The notes: generated by a model not told the origin, from the sequence alone. Shown: positions 8,824 to 17,356, numbered from the stretch's first letter. The stretch: DNA of 63,245 bases from DASWJQ01 sp964517315 (GCA_964517315.1 CAZFCJ010000004.1:1-63245); one strand, 5' to 3'. Translations and numbers: made by a program.

Positions 8824-9831
8824 TCAGCTCCCCGAAAGGTCATTAGGCAGCGAGACGCCGATTTCTTGGGCCATGGCTGGCAGAGTCTCCCGCAGGCCTT
8901 CTTCAAGCGAGCGGGGGCTGTACCCCAATTCGCGGCGGGCTTTGTCGTTCCTGCCCAGGTAGGTGGTCCCGGCCTGAACCCGGAGCGCCTCGCTGCGGTA
9001 CCTATCGGGGACGGGAAGGAGCCATTCCAGCGGCCGCATCAGCGCCGCGGCGGCTCGCAGTCCCCAGGGCGGGGGACGCAGGCGAGGCGCGGGGATCCCA
9101 GTGAGCCGTTCTGCGATCTCGTAGGCCTCGACGAATGAATGGCATGGGCCGGCGATGATGTAACTTTCCCCGGGCTCCCCTCGCTCCAGCGCCAGCAGAT
9201 GGCCCTGCACCGCATCATCGACATGGGTCCAGCACACCGCCGTCCCTTGCGGCAGGGCCGGCAGGTCACCGCGCAGGTAGTCGCGCATGGCGTCCCCCGT
9301 CTGGCTGGTGTCGCCCGGTCCGTAAATCGCGCCGGGCATCACGATGACCAGCGGCAGGCCAGAATCGATGAGCGGCTGAGCCACCTGATGGTGGGCCTGC
9401 CACTTGGTGCGGTCGTAGACGCTCAGGTGGCGGCCCGCGAAGCGGTGGGTTTCGTCGACCCGCTGGCCGCCCGTGTCGCCGTTGACCGCCAGGGTGCTCG
9501 TGTAGACGCCTTTTGCGATCCCCAGTTCGACCATCAGCGTCAGCACATTACGGGTTCCGACCACGTTCACGTCGTGTGCCGTGCGTTCATCGGCGGGACC
9601 CACCCGATACCAGCCCGCGACGTGGAACAGCGCGTCGCTGCCGCGCATCCCCTCGCGCATGGACTCCTTCTCTGTGATGTCGCCCTCAACCAGCTCAACT
9701 CCGGCCTGAGCCAGATCGACGGCGTGGCCCGCGTCGCGTACCAGCGCCGTGACCTGGTCGCCGCGGGCCAGCAGGCGGCGGACCAAACGCCCGCCGACAA
9801 AGCCGGTTGCGCCGGTGACATAGGCATTCAT
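8824..9831 (-). CDS. NAD(P)-dependent epimerase/dehydratase (extended SDR)
   Basis: 335 aa. The Rossmann nucleotide-binding motif is GATGFVGG at the N-terminus; the catalytic YxxxK is seen as YDRTK with an upstream Ser/Thr region (VYTSTLAVNG). Overall form resembles the dihydroflavonol reductase / HpnA-like group, which act on sugar or hydroxy-ketone substrates; exact substrate unknown. AAGGGGA lies 6 nt before the ATG. It precedes the HAD phosphatase gene on the minus strand. Confidence 0.85.
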   Translation of the reverse strand: MNAYVTGATGFVGGRLVRRLLARGDQVTALVRDAGHAVDLAQAGVELVEGDITEKESMREGMRGSDALFHVAGWYRVGPADERTAHDVNVVGTRNVLTLMVELGIAKGVYTSTLAVNGDTGGQRVDETHRFAGRHLSVYDRTKWQAHHQVAQPLIDSGLPLVIVMPGAIYGPGDTSQTGDAMRDYLRGDLPALPQGTAVCWTHVDDAVQGHLLALERGEPGESYIIAGPCHSFVEAYEIAERLTGIPAPRLRPPPWGLRAAAALMRPLEWLLPVPDRYRSEALRVQAGTTYLGRNDKARRELGYSPRSLEEGLRETLPAMAQEIGVSLPNDLSGS

Positions 9832-10599
9832 GAGGTCCCCTTTCGTATGGATGGAGCCTGGGCTGACCTGACCTTATCGTACCCAACGAACGCGGTTTCA
9901 TGATCCCGGCTGGCGGGATCTGTGCTCCCCATTCTCGCACCTTGGACGGGACCACTGAGCTGTCTGCGCCAGCCCGCTTCCCGTGAGAATAGATGCACCC
10001 CGACGGGAGCCGGCGGCCGAGGCACACCACATAGACCGCTCGACGCCTGAGCAAAGCCGCGTTTGCATCCATGCCTGTATCCACTTCTCATGACCGGATG
10101 CATGGAATGTGGACCCGAACCCCGGTAGTTTGGGAGCACATGGTTTGAGAACGCCGAACAAAACCGGCTGGGGTCCCATCCTCGGACGAACGAACCGCGC
10201 TCATCATGCCGGCTCTCATTGCGGACTTAAGTCCCGCCTGGAGGCCGCCATTGGTGCGCTCGAAATGGGCGAGTGGCCGATGGTTTCCACGGGGACCAAC
10301 CCGAACTGAGCCCCGATCTGGTGGTGAACCACTTGTTTGATGACCGTGCCTCAATCGAGAGCCCACTGGGGCGGTGGAAAGGTGTCAGTCCTGAGGCGAA
10401 TCTTACCCCCTGGGCTGCTGGTGACTGTGTGGACGCGTCCTGCGTACTTGGGGTGGTTTTCTTGGATCGCGCATCGAAGCTTCTCACCAAGGTCTCCATC
10501 ACGTGCGGACCCAAACTCTCACTCGGCGGGCGGGTTGATGGAAGTGACTGGCGGTCCCTCCCGACGAGGACATGCAGGTGATCGAAGACAGATTACGCA
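9832..10599. other. Gene-poor stretch
   Basis: No reading frame here has a recognisable motif, domain, Shine-Dalgarno or coding-like composition on both ends. Short overlapping frames occur on both strands and look random. It may be decayed sequence; I see no repeat, tRNA or terminator in it. Confidence 0.5.
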
Positions 10600-11154
10600 G
10601 TGTTGGCTACTTTTGAATGGCGCCCTCCCCGCTGTGGAGAAATTGCGGTCGCCTCCGCGGTCTCGGCGATCCCGATCTTCGTTTGGTCGACGCTGGCGGT
10701 GCTGGAAGCCGTTCCGGCTTGGATCCTCAAGATGAACGCCTGGGATCTGGTGGGGATGCTCGCCTACACCCAAGCCTTCGCCTTCCTGGAAGGCGCACTG
10801 ATTGCCCTGACGCTGGTCCTGGCCGCCACCGTGCTGCCGAGACCGCTACTGGGACAGCAATTCGCAGTCAAGGGATCAGTGCTTGGATTGCTCAGCGTGT
10901 TCTGGTGGATTGGCCTGGAGACCATCGACAAGCGAATACTCGACAGCCGAACAATGAGCATCGCCGCGCTCACAGCTGCCTATCTGATTCTCCTGGTCCT
11001 TTGCTACTTCTTCGTATACCCGCGGCAAAGGCCGGCCGGTGTATTGCGCAGGGCGATCGAAAGCCTCTCTGTGTTGGGCTTTCTTTATGCAGCGCTGGGA
11101 TTGCTCGGCGTGGTCATCATCTTGCTCCGAAACCTGATCGGACTGCTTGGATGA
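10600..11154 (+). CDS. Polytopic membrane protein of unknown function
   Basis: 184 aa with about five hydrophobic helices, for example AIPIFVWSTLAVLEAVPAWI, AFAFLEGALIALTLVLAATV, VLGLLSVFWWIGL, AALTAAYLILLVLCYFFV and LYAALGLLGVVIILL. The start (GTG at 10600) is uncertain and has no good Shine-Dalgarno; TTG at 10603 is also possible. The stop overlaps the next ATG (ATGA at 11151-11154), which suggests translational coupling with the sulfatase-like gene. I do not recognise the family; a role beside an exported hydrolase, such as a membrane partner, is only inference. Confidence 0.7.
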   Translation: MLATFEWRPPRCGEIAVASAVSAIPIFVWSTLAVLEAVPAWILKMNAWDLVGMLAYTQAFAFLEGALIALTLVLAATVLPRPLLGQQFAVKGSVLGLLSVFWWIGLETIDKRILDSRTMSIAALTAAYLILLVLCYFFVYPRQRPAGVLRRAIESLSVLGFLYAALGLLGVVIILLRNLIGLLG

Positions 11155-12671
11155 GCGTGGGACTTTCGCGGCGGGATTTCATCAAGCTGTCGGGCATGTT
11201 GCCGCTGGTCAAGCCCATGCAGGCCGGGCTCGGCGATCTCCATGGCCCGTCGCCACCGAGCATTCTGATTCTAGTATTGGACACCCTCTCCGCTCGCCAT
11301 ATGTCGCTGTTCGGCTATCGGCGGCAAACGACACCCAACTTGGAGCGCTTCGCCCAACGGGCCACTGTCTTCCACCGCTGTATTTCCGGCGGAAATTTCA
11401 CCACGCCCGGCACGGCTTCGCTGTTGACCGGTACCTACCCTTGGTCTCACCGTGCGTTTCATATCAACGGCACAGTCGCTGATCAGGTCGCCGGCCGCAA
11501 TCTTTTCAGGCTCTTGCGCGGTCGAGCGTATCGCCTCGCCTATACCCACAATACTCTGGCTGATTTTCTGCTATGGCAATTCGCGCAGGATATCGACGAC
11601 CACAAACCGAGCCGCGAACTGGCCATTAACAGCGACAAGTTTGCCGAGCTGATCTTCCCGGCGGATCCCATCGTGGCTCGCTCGGCCGAATGGGTCATCG
11701 AGAACGGAGACGACAGCGTCCACCCCAGCTCTTTGTTTCTTCACCGGCTCCACGATCGGCTGGCCAGTGGCCTTCAAACCCAGGCCAGAAATGCTCTGGG
11801 GGACCGATTTCCTCGCGGCGTGCCACGGATACATGGTATGAACTTTGTGTTAGAGGATGCCATCGATTGGATCGCCGGCCAGCTGAAATCCTTGCCGAGG
11901 CCGTTTCTCGCCTACGTTCACCTGATCCCGCCCCATGCCCCATACGCTGCCCGCCGCGACTTCGTCGATCTTTTCGAGGGTGCCTGGACGCCGAGTGTCA
12001 AGGGACCTGCTCTCTTCTCGCAGGGGGTTCATCCCGATAGGCTCCGACACGAACGCAGGATGTACGACGAATACCTGGCCTACACGGACGCCGAATTCGG
12101 GCGCCTCTTCGACTTCATGCTCCAAGAGCAGATACTCGACGATACACTGTTGGTCGTGACTTCCGACCATGGTGAACTCTTCGAGAGGGGCATTCTCGGT
12201 CATCTGACCTCGAGCTTGTACGACCCCGTCATACACGTTCCCTTGCTGATTTCTCACCCCGGCCAGGAACGGCGTGTCGATATCCGTGTGCCTGTTTCGA
12301 CAGTCGACATCCTTCCTACACTGCTTCGCGCCTTGGGCGAACCGATCCCCGGATGGGTGGAGGGCCGGGTTCTTCCCGGCTTCGGCCCTGACAGGCATGC
12401 CGGGGCCCGAGCCGTCTACGCCGTAGAGGCCAAGAAGAGCCCGAAACAGGGTCCGCTCCGCACCGGAGGGGTGGCCATGGTTAAGGGGGAATACAAGCTG
12501 GTGCGATACTTCGGCCATGATGAGCCGCTTCACGACCATTATCAACTTTTCCATCTTCTCAACGATCCTGAAGAGATGCAGGATCTGTATCCAAAGGGGC
12601 TGCGCATCGCCCGGCTCATGCGGGAGGAGCTGTTGGAGGAGATGAGCTCGGCCAATCAGAACCTCTTCTAG
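11151..12671 (+). CDS. Tat-exported sulfatase-like hydrolase (alkaline phosphatase superfamily)
   Basis: 506 aa from the ATG at 11151, which overlaps the preceding stop. The N-terminus carries a twin-arginine signal SRRDFIKLSG. Metal-binding motifs are seen as LVLDTLSARH (Asp44) and SDHGELFERGILGH. The position of the formylglycine motif C/S-x-P-x-R reads T84-T-P-G-T88 in GGNFTTPGTASLLTG, so it has a threonine nucleophile and no Arg. It is therefore probably not a formylglycine sulfatase but a relative with Thr nucleophile, of the phosphoglycerol-transferase or phosphonate/phosphodiester hydrolase kind. Export would use the Tat system; tatA and tatC are at 34-35 kb. Confidence 0.8.
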   Translation: MSVGLSRRDFIKLSGMLPLVKPMQAGLGDLHGPSPPSILILVLDTLSARHMSLFGYRRQTTPNLERFAQRATVFHRCISGGNFTTPGTASLLTGTYPWSHRAFHINGTVADQVAGRNLFRLLRGRAYRLAYTHNTLADFLLWQFAQDIDDHKPSRELAINSDKFAELIFPADPIVARSAEWVIENGDDSVHPSSLFLHRLHDRLASGLQTQARNALGDRFPRGVPRIHGMNFVLEDAIDWIAGQLKSLPRPFLAYVHLIPPHAPYAARRDFVDLFEGAWTPSVKGPALFSQGVHPDRLRHERRMYDEYLAYTDAEFGRLFDFMLQEQILDDTLLVVTSDHGELFERGILGHLTSSLYDPVIHVPLLISHPGQERRVDIRVPVSTVDILPTLLRALGEPIPGWVEGRVLPGFGPDRHAGARAVYAVEAKKSPKQGPLRTGGVAMVKGEYKLVRYFGHDEPLHDHYQLFHLLNDPEEMQDLYPKGLRIARLMREELLEEMSSANQNLF

Positions 12672-12752
12672 GGTCCTCGCATCGGCTGAGCCCTGAAATT
12701 GAGAGGGTTAAATTCGGTCCATCAGGGGCTGATCCAGGCGCGCCTGAAATGA

Positions 12753-12817
12753 GGGCCCGTGGCATCCCCGGTCCGGGAACACCACGGGCCCAAGCGCCGG
12801 CTTTGATTCCCCGGCGC
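12753..12817. terminator. Two tandem hairpins between convergent genes
   Basis: First hairpin: GGGCCCGTGG (12753-12762) with CCACGGGCCC (12782-12791), 10 bp. Second: GCGCCGG (12794-12800) with CCGGCGC (12811-12817), 7 bp. They lie between the plus-strand hydrolase and the minus-strand lipoprotein gene and likely act as a two-way terminator although no long T-run is present. Confidence 0.5.
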
Positions 12818-12840
12818 GTTACGGTGGGCTGCGCCGCAGG

Positions 12841-13518
12841 CTACTCGGTATCGCCGACCTCCGTGCCCCAATAGGATCGGATCTCCGCGTCCCAATCCGG
12901 GTCACTCGGATCCGGCCATGTGTTCAGATCTACAGTTGGGGCGCCCTGCAACTGCTCCTGATCGATGTCGAGGGTGATGGTCCTCTGCTGCTCATCGAGG
13001 CTGACCAGGTCCCAAGGGACAGGCGTACCCTGCGAAACGGCCTGTTGGCCCTGGCCCTCTGTCGCCGGAGTGGGGGAACCTGTGGTCGTCTCCCCACCAG
13101 CTTCCGGCTCCAAACTGATGACCAGGTAGACCACCCTGCCCTGGTTCAGATCGAGCACGAGATCCACCAGAGAGCCGACCTCTGTGCCATCCGCCAACTG
13201 GACTGAGTATTCCTCGAAGATATCGGTCGACAGGTCCGGCACCATCTCCTCACCCGTCGGCGGTATCGCCCCTTCTGTCTCCGTGGCAGCGGGTGTCTCT
13301 GCGGCCGGCGTCTCGGCCAACGGCGTCTCGGCCAGCGGCGTCTCGGCCAGTGGCGTCTCGGCCAGCGGCGTCTCCGCAAATGGCGTCTCCGCTATGGGAG
13401 ATCCCTCCATGGGTGTCTCCAGAGCGCCGGGGGTTCCCTCGCCATCTTCGGCGGGCTGGCATCCTGCCAGGACAACCGACACGGCCAACAGCGCTGAGAT
13501 CAAAATCGTCTTCTTCAT
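12841..13518 (-). CDS. Lipoprotein with pentapeptide repeat linker and PRC-barrel-like domain
   Basis: About 225 aa from the ATG at 13518, preceded by AAGGAG; a GTG at 13530 overlaps that Shine-Dalgarno. A lipoprotein signal ends in VLAGC. A disordered linker follows with about six copies of AETPL/AETPF-like pentapeptides, and then a globular part. The segment ADGTEVGSLVDLVLDLNQGR continuing into VVYLVISLE is like a PRC-barrel beta-domain, which often mediates protein or surface contacts. Acidic C-terminus. Function unknown; an envelope anchor is a reasonable inference. Confidence 0.7.
   Translation of the reverse strand: MKKTILISALLAVSVVLAGCQPAEDGEGTPGALETPMEGSPIAETPFAETPLAETPLAETPLAETPLAETPAAETPAATETEGAIPPTGEEMVPDLSTDIFEEYSVQLADGTEVGSLVDLVLDLNQGRVVYLVISLEPEAGGETTTGSPTPATEGQGQQAVSQGTPVPWDLVSLDEQQRTITLDIDQEQLQGAPTVDLNTWPDPSDPDWDAEIRSYWGTEVGDTE
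13307..13396 (-). repeat. Six 15-bp tandem repeats inside lipoprotein gene
   Basis: Units of GGCGTCTCGGCCAGC on the plus strand, coding on the minus strand for the pentapeptide AETPL and variants. The central units are nearly identical at DNA level, so the number may vary between strains by slippage. Confidence 0.8.
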
Positions 13519-13998
13519 CTTTACCTTCACTCCTTATTCGCCTTTAGTCTCCAAAGGTCGACGGAAGCTTGGGGATTAAGCGAGATTAGGCTGCAGCCTG
13601 GCGAAGATCGCCCCGCGCCCCTGTCCGGCGCCTTTGGTGACCTTAAGCTATACGTTCCCTACTTTAGGGGCCATGGATCAGGGATACAGACCGAGCGGTA
13701 CACGGGATAGAGGCTGAAGGGCTTGACGACCGGCTGTCATAGGCCGAAGTTCGGTCATTGGCTCAGCGAAGACTCAGCACCGCTGATCCGGGAGGCGAAC
13801 CATCCATTCACAGAGAGCACGAATTGGTGACCGGGCGCCTATGAGGTCCATCTTTGGGCGGTCCGGCCGTTCACAAGGGGCCGTGTCTCATCTGGATGCC
13901 CGGCGATCATGTGCAGGCCAAGTGCCCATCGCGAGCAGCCGGAAGCTGGAAGCTAGGCGCGAACAGCCAAAGGCCGGTGGCCAGTGGGCGAAGGCTAC
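13519..13998. other. Spacer without recognisable gene
   Basis: About 480 bp between the repeat lipoprotein gene and the PHP gene. Open frames here lack start signals and motifs. I find no hairpin with a T-run and no tRNA. Confidence 0.5.
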
Positions 13999-14709
13999 TT
14001 ATGCTCGGGGCTCAGGCTCGCTGTTCTCGCAGCCGGGATGTGACCAACCCAGGCGCTTGCGCCAGCTCGCCCAGCGGGACAGCAAATGTACCCACGGAGG
14101 CAAGCGGCGGCCGAGGCGCTGGGCGCGTTTGAGCGAGGCCTTCATCTCGGCCGGGCCATCGAAGGCGGGCAGGCGCAGAGTGGTCCGGCCGAGCTCGAAC
14201 GCGGCGTGGGCGTCGGAGCCCGCCGTCTGCAAAACGCCGTGTTTCCGCGCGAACTCGGCGGCGCGTCGGTTGGGGGCGTCGCTGATCGAGCGGGCGTTGA
14301 AGCCCTCGATGGCGTCCACCAGCGGCAGGATTTCACGCAGCGCCTCGACCCCCCAGGCCCCCGTGCGGTGGAAATCGAACGGGTGCGAGACGCTGATGAG
14401 TGCGCCCTGCTCCCGTAGACGACGGATGGCCTCACCCGGCGCCAGCCCGGCCGGGATTCCGTCCTCGAGGTAATAGGCCAACAATTCGCCCTGGGTGGTC
14501 TGGATCTCCTCGCCGATGATGATTCGCTCCGGATCCAGCTCGGCGCAGGCCAGCGCGCCTCCGATGGTGTTGTGATCGGTCACCGCGATCCGGTCCAGGC
14601 CCCGTTTGCGGGCGTGCTCGACCAATTGATCGGGGCGCACCAGGCTGTCCGGTGAGAAGCAGGTGTGGCAGTGGAGTTCGACGATGAACGAAGTGGGCGT
14701 GTCAGTCAA
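13999..14709 (-). CDS. PHP-domain phosphoesterase
   Basis: About 236 aa starting at TTG 14709, which overlaps the end of the upstream gene (TTGACTGA). Longer frames upstream lie inside that gene and lack domain similarity. PHP metal motifs are clear: VELHCHTCFSPDSL, AVTDHNT, SVSHPFDF and AGSDAHAAFELG. Such stand-alone PHP proteins cleave phosphoesters, for example nucleoside bisphosphates or histidinol phosphate. The overlap with the flippase-like gene suggests translational coupling and a shared envelope or lipid role, but the substrate is unknown. Confidence 0.85.
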   Translation of the reverse strand: MTDTPTSFIVELHCHTCFSPDSLVRPDQLVEHARKRGLDRIAVTDHNTIGGALACAELDPERIIIGEEIQTTQGELLAYYLEDGIPAGLAPGEAIRRLREQGALISVSHPFDFHRTGAWGVEALREILPLVDAIEGFNARSISDAPNRRAAEFARKHGVLQTAGSDAHAAFELGRTTLRLPAFDGPAEMKASLKRAQRLGRRLPPWVHLLSRWASWRKRLGWSHPGCENSEPEPRA

Positions 14710-15703
14710 CGGAGGCCCGCTCCGGGTGCGGCTCGAACCGGGTTGCGTCAGGAGCGGTTGCAAACAGCTCTCGGCGCCACACCGCCCAGGCCGCGAATCC
14801 CGTGGCCACGCCAAACCACAGCGTTAACAGGCGCACGAGCAGCGTGGCCGCGGCCGCCTGGGCGGTCGACATTCCGAGCACGAAGGTGAACATGCCCGCC
14901 ATCGTGATCTCCGAAGCCCCCAACCCGCCGGGGAGCGCCGAAAGGGCGCCTACGATCGTCGAGAGGGCCAGGACGAAGACCGCCAGCGTCAGGGTTCGCC
15001 AGCCGGGCTCCACGCCCAGCCCCAGCAGGACGAGATAGGTGGCGATACCTTCTCCGGTCCAGGCGATTGTTCCCAGCAACACCGCGATTAGGTTGGGTTT
15101 GGGGCGGAAGAGCTGGTAGGCGCCGTCGTAGAACTCATGTAGATCGTGGGCAAACCGTTCGACCAGAGGCAGCCGCTCCATGATCGAAAGCAGGCGCAGG
15201 GCCAGCGGGCGGGTCTGCAGGACCAGGATCAGGGCGATCAGGAACGCCAGCGCGGCCAGGAAGGCCGGCAGGTAGCGCGGGAAGGCCAGGATGCCCAAGG
15301 TGGAAAGCACCAGCATCGCCAGGCCGTCGCTGACCCTCTCGGCCAGCACCACCGGGACGCCGCGGGCCACCGGCGCGCCGGTGGCCTGATGCAGCCACAC
15401 CGCCTTCATCGCCTCTCCGACCTTGCCCGGGGTGACCGCCAACGGGAAACCGGCCAGAAAGATCCGCGCGCTGCGCCGTGCGCCAATCGGGGGCATGTCG
15501 ACTTGTCCCAGGTAGTAGTGCCATTTGACGAAGCGCAGCGCATAGTTGATGAGCGTACCTGCCAGGATCGCGGGGATCAGGACGAGCGGAAACGACTCCA
15601 CATGGCCGCTCAGTTGACGTGCATCCGCCACCAGAAGCAGTGCCACAATGACGACAAAGCCGATGACAAGTCCGGTCAGGACGCGCTGCCGGATGTTCCG
15701 CAT
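14702..15703 (-). CDS. Flippase-like integral membrane protein (LPG synthase TM / UPF0104 family)
   Basis: 333 aa with about eight hydrophobic segments. Family marks include NYALRFVKWHYYLGQV near residue 55 and AGFPLAVTPGKVGEAMKAVW near residue 90. The C-terminal half carries glycine-rich helices (LSALPGGLGASEITMAGMF). Members include the membrane part of lysylphosphatidylglycerol synthase and the AglD/YbhN group; they are thought to move or modify lipid-linked molecules. No lysyl-transferase domain is present. AAAGGAG lies 7 nt upstream of the ATG. Confidence 0.8.
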   Translation of the reverse strand: MRNIRQRVLTGLVIGFVVIVALLLVADARQLSGHVESFPLVLIPAILAGTLINYALRFVKWHYYLGQVDMPPIGARRSARIFLAGFPLAVTPGKVGEAMKAVWLHQATGAPVARGVPVVLAERVSDGLAMLVLSTLGILAFPRYLPAFLAALAFLIALILVLQTRPLALRLLSIMERLPLVERFAHDLHEFYDGAYQLFRPKPNLIAVLLGTIAWTGEGIATYLVLLGLGVEPGWRTLTLAVFVLALSTIVGALSALPGGLGASEITMAGMFTFVLGMSTAQAAAATLLVRLLTLWFGVATGFAAWAVWRRELFATAPDATRFEPHPERASVD

Positions 15704-15776
15704 CTAGAGGCTCCTTTCCGCGGTCCATTCTAGCGCGCGGGTGGAGTCGGGCGCCACGAGGTTGGATTGGGCGGCG

Positions 15777-15785
15777 TGCTACAAT
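15777..15785 (+). promoter_or_regulatory. Extended -10 promoter, leaderless arrangement
   Basis: TGC-TACAAT at 15777-15785, followed by exactly 7 nt and the GTG start at 15793. No clear -35. The predicted transcription start coincides with the start codon. Confidence 0.5.
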
Positions 15786-15792
15786 ATCCAAC

Positions 15793-16245
15793 GTGAGCGA
15801 ACATCGGGAATGGCCACCACGAGATCGGCGAATAAACCCCATCACCCGCGCCGCTTTTCGGCGCCAAGTCTGGACCCAAATTTACGGACCGTTGGCGGTG
15901 GGGATCCTGTTGATGGCGGCCGTGGCGGCGGCTTTGTGGACCGGCCGCGAGGCCGGAGCCAGCGCTTGGGCCGACGCCTCGGCGATGCTGTTGATCTTAC
16001 CGGTCTTGGTGTTGGGCATCCTTGCGCTCATCCTGGTTGTCGGTGGCATTTACGTCCTCCGCATCGTCATGGCCCGCATCCCCAAACCCGCCCAGCGGAT
16101 CCAGGCGGTCGTGCGCGAGGTCGACCGCAGGGTCGACCGGATTGCGCAGATCTGTCTGCGACCGTTCGTCGCTGCCGGCGCGGCGCGCGCCTCCCTGGTT
16201 CACGGGATGCGGCGATTGGCCTCGATTGTCCAGTCTGAAGACTGA
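15793..16245 (+). CDS. Two-helix membrane protein, unknown
   Basis: 150 aa. Two hydrophobic segments (YGPLAVGILLMAAVAAALW and SAMLLILPVLVLGILALILV) followed by a basic, helical cytoplasmic tail with RIQAVVREVDRRVDRI. GTG start with no Shine-Dalgarno but with an extended -10 box 7 nt upstream, so the mRNA is probably leaderless. It is followed after 5 bp by another small membrane protein, likely the same transcript ending at the terminator at 16523. Family not recognised. Confidence 0.7.
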   Translation: MSEHREWPPRDRRINPITRAAFRRQVWTQIYGPLAVGILLMAAVAAALWTGREAGASAWADASAMLLILPVLVLGILALILVVGGIYVLRIVMARIPKPAQRIQAVVREVDRRVDRIAQICLRPFVAAGAARASLVHGMRRLASIVQSED

Positions 16246-16250
16246 GGAAA

Positions 16251-16499
16251 ATGATGAGCGACAGTCCACGGGAAGACTTCCAGGTCCGGCAAAGTTCATC
16301 GAATGCCAAGTTTCTCTTTCTGGGCGGCTGCCTCGGCGCGCTGACCGGAGTGGGAATAGCCTATGTGCTCGCCCAGCGCGCTGAGCGCCAGGGCGGCGAG
16401 GTTCGCTTAAGCACAGGCGAAGGTCTGCGCTTGGGCTTGGTGATGTTGGGCATGCTGCGCCAGGTGGCAGACCTGGCCTTGCCGGACGAGGAGGAATAG
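16251..16499 (+). CDS. Small membrane protein, unknown
   Basis: 82 aa. One clear hydrophobic, glycine-rich helix (FLFLGGCLGALTGVGIAYVL) near residue 22 and a second weaker one (LGLVMLGMLRQVADLAL); acidic end. The ATG pair at 16251/16254 follows GAGGA. It is the last gene before a strong terminator. Probably coexpressed with the two-helix membrane protein just upstream. Confidence 0.65.
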   Translation: MMSDSPREDFQVRQSSSNAKFLFLGGCLGALTGVGIAYVLAQRAERQGGEVRLSTGEGLRLGLVMLGMLRQVADLALPDEEE

Positions 16500-16522
16500 G
16501 ACCGGCCCTCACCTGGTCCACA

Positions 16523-16548
16523 CGGCGCCTCGAGGGCGCCGTTTTTTT
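16523..16548 (+). terminator. Intrinsic terminator
   Basis: CGGCGCC (16523-16529), loop TCGAG, GGCGCCG (16535-16541), then seven T. Textbook form; it ends the two small membrane protein genes and insulates the ArsR promoter that follows at once. Confidence 0.9.
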
Positions 16549-16557
16549 GTGCCCCGG

Positions 16558-16585
16558 TTGTCAACTGGATCGAATCGAATATAAT
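16558..16585 (+). promoter_or_regulatory. Promoter of the ArsR-type gene
   Basis: TTGTCA (16558-16563), 16-bp spacer, TATAAT (16580-16585). The ATG follows 7 nt later, so transcription probably begins at the start codon (leaderless mRNA). Confidence 0.7.
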
Positions 16586-16601
16586 AAACTATATGGTTGA
16601 A
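16586..16601 (+). promoter_or_regulatory. Candidate ArsR operator, copy 1
   Basis: AAACTATATGGTTGAA directly after the -10 box, covering the transcription start. It matches 12 of 16 positions with the perfect inverted repeat at 17411-17426, which sits in the same place relative to the next promoter. Confidence 0.5.
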
Positions 16602-16925
16602 CAAACTGCGCGCCGATTGGATGTGACGTTCGCCGCGTTGGCCCATCCTACCCGCCGTGACCTTTTACGGCGGCTGGCGGCAGCGGAAGCCACGGTCACC
16701 GAGCTCGCGGCTCCCTATGACATTTCACTGGCGGCGGTCTCCAAGCATCTTCAGGTCCTGGAAGGCGCCGGCCTGCTGCGGCGGCGAGTCGAAGGGCGCC
16801 AGCATCGCCTGTCGCTCGAAGCCGGACCGATGCGGGAGGCAGCGGAGTGGCTGGCGCATTACCGTGGCTTCTGGGAGGATAGCCTTGATGCGCTGGAAGC
16901 ATTGGTGGAGGAGGACGGGCACTGA
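16593..16925 (+). CDS. ArsR-family winged-helix regulator
   Basis: 110 aa. Begins near the family signature FAALAHPTRRDLLRRLA. The recognition helix region is DISLAAVSKHLQVLEGAGLL, followed by the beta-wing VEGRQHRLSLEAGP. No cysteine metal-binding motif is seen, which fits the SRPBCC-linked subgroup rather than metal sensors. No Shine-Dalgarno; the -10 box ends 7 nt before the ATG. The stop codon is next to an SRPBCC gene. It likely represses its own operon and the gene at 17448 through the repeated palindrome. Confidence 0.9.
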   Translation: MVEQTARRLDVTFAALAHPTRRDLLRRLAAAEATVTELAAPYDISLAAVSKHLQVLEGAGLLRRRVEGRQHRLSLEAGPMREAAEWLAHYRGFWEDSLDALEALVEEDGH

Positions 16926-16960
16926 GACCTCAGGACGAGCTCACGCTCCAGGTACGGCGC

Positions 16961-17356
16961 GTGGTCGACGCACCGCGTGAGCGCATCTTCGAGCTGTGGA
17001 CCGATCCGGATGCCGTCAAACGCTGGTTCGGGGGCGAGGATGTCGAAGTGGAAGCCGTCGACATCGACCTGCGCGTCGGAGGCGCGTACTCCATACGCAT
17101 CCGGGAGACGGAGGGCCATACGCTCGTCCGGGGCGAATTCCTCTACGTGGATCCTCCTGAGCAGCTGGTGTACACGTGGAAGATGGAAGGTCCCGAGCTT
17201 CAGGCGGGTGAGAATGTGGTGCGGGTTTCATTTCGCGATCAGGAGGGACGCACCGAGATCTTGTTGTCGCATGGTCCGTTTGTCGATCCGCAGGTGGAAG
17301 GCGCGCATCGCCAGGGCTGGCACACCTGCCTGGAGGCGCTGGAAGCCCTGTTGTAA
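16961..17356 (+). CDS. SRPBCC / AHSA1-like ligand-binding protein
   Basis: 131 aa from the GTG at 16961. The AHSA1 fold is marked by DAPRERIFELWTDPDAVKRW and the C-terminal GWHTCLEALEALL helix. Coding similarity clearly extends upstream (in-frame DELTLQVRR, the expected first beta-strand) up to CTG at 16922. That CTG overlaps the ArsR stop codon (CTGA), so the real start may be this unusual coupled CTG. SRPBCC proteins bind hydrophobic ligands; in ArsR-linked operons the ligand is usually unknown. Confidence 0.8.
   Translation: MVDAPRERIFELWTDPDAVKRWFGGEDVEVEAVDIDLRVGGAYSIRIRETEGHTLVRGEFLYVDPPEQLVYTWKMEGPELQAGENVVRVSFRDQEGRTEILLSHGPFVDPQVEGAHRQGWHTCLEALEALL

Noticed and set aside
10273..10735. 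Overlapping frames of about 100-130 codons in the 9.8-10.7 kb stretch
   Set aside because: No motif, no ribosome site, and several frames overlap equally well; treated as non-coding.
11150..12671. Classification as formylglycine sulfatase
   Set aside because: The C/S-x-P-x-R motif is absent (T-T-P-G-T); only the wider alkaline phosphatase superfamily is supported.
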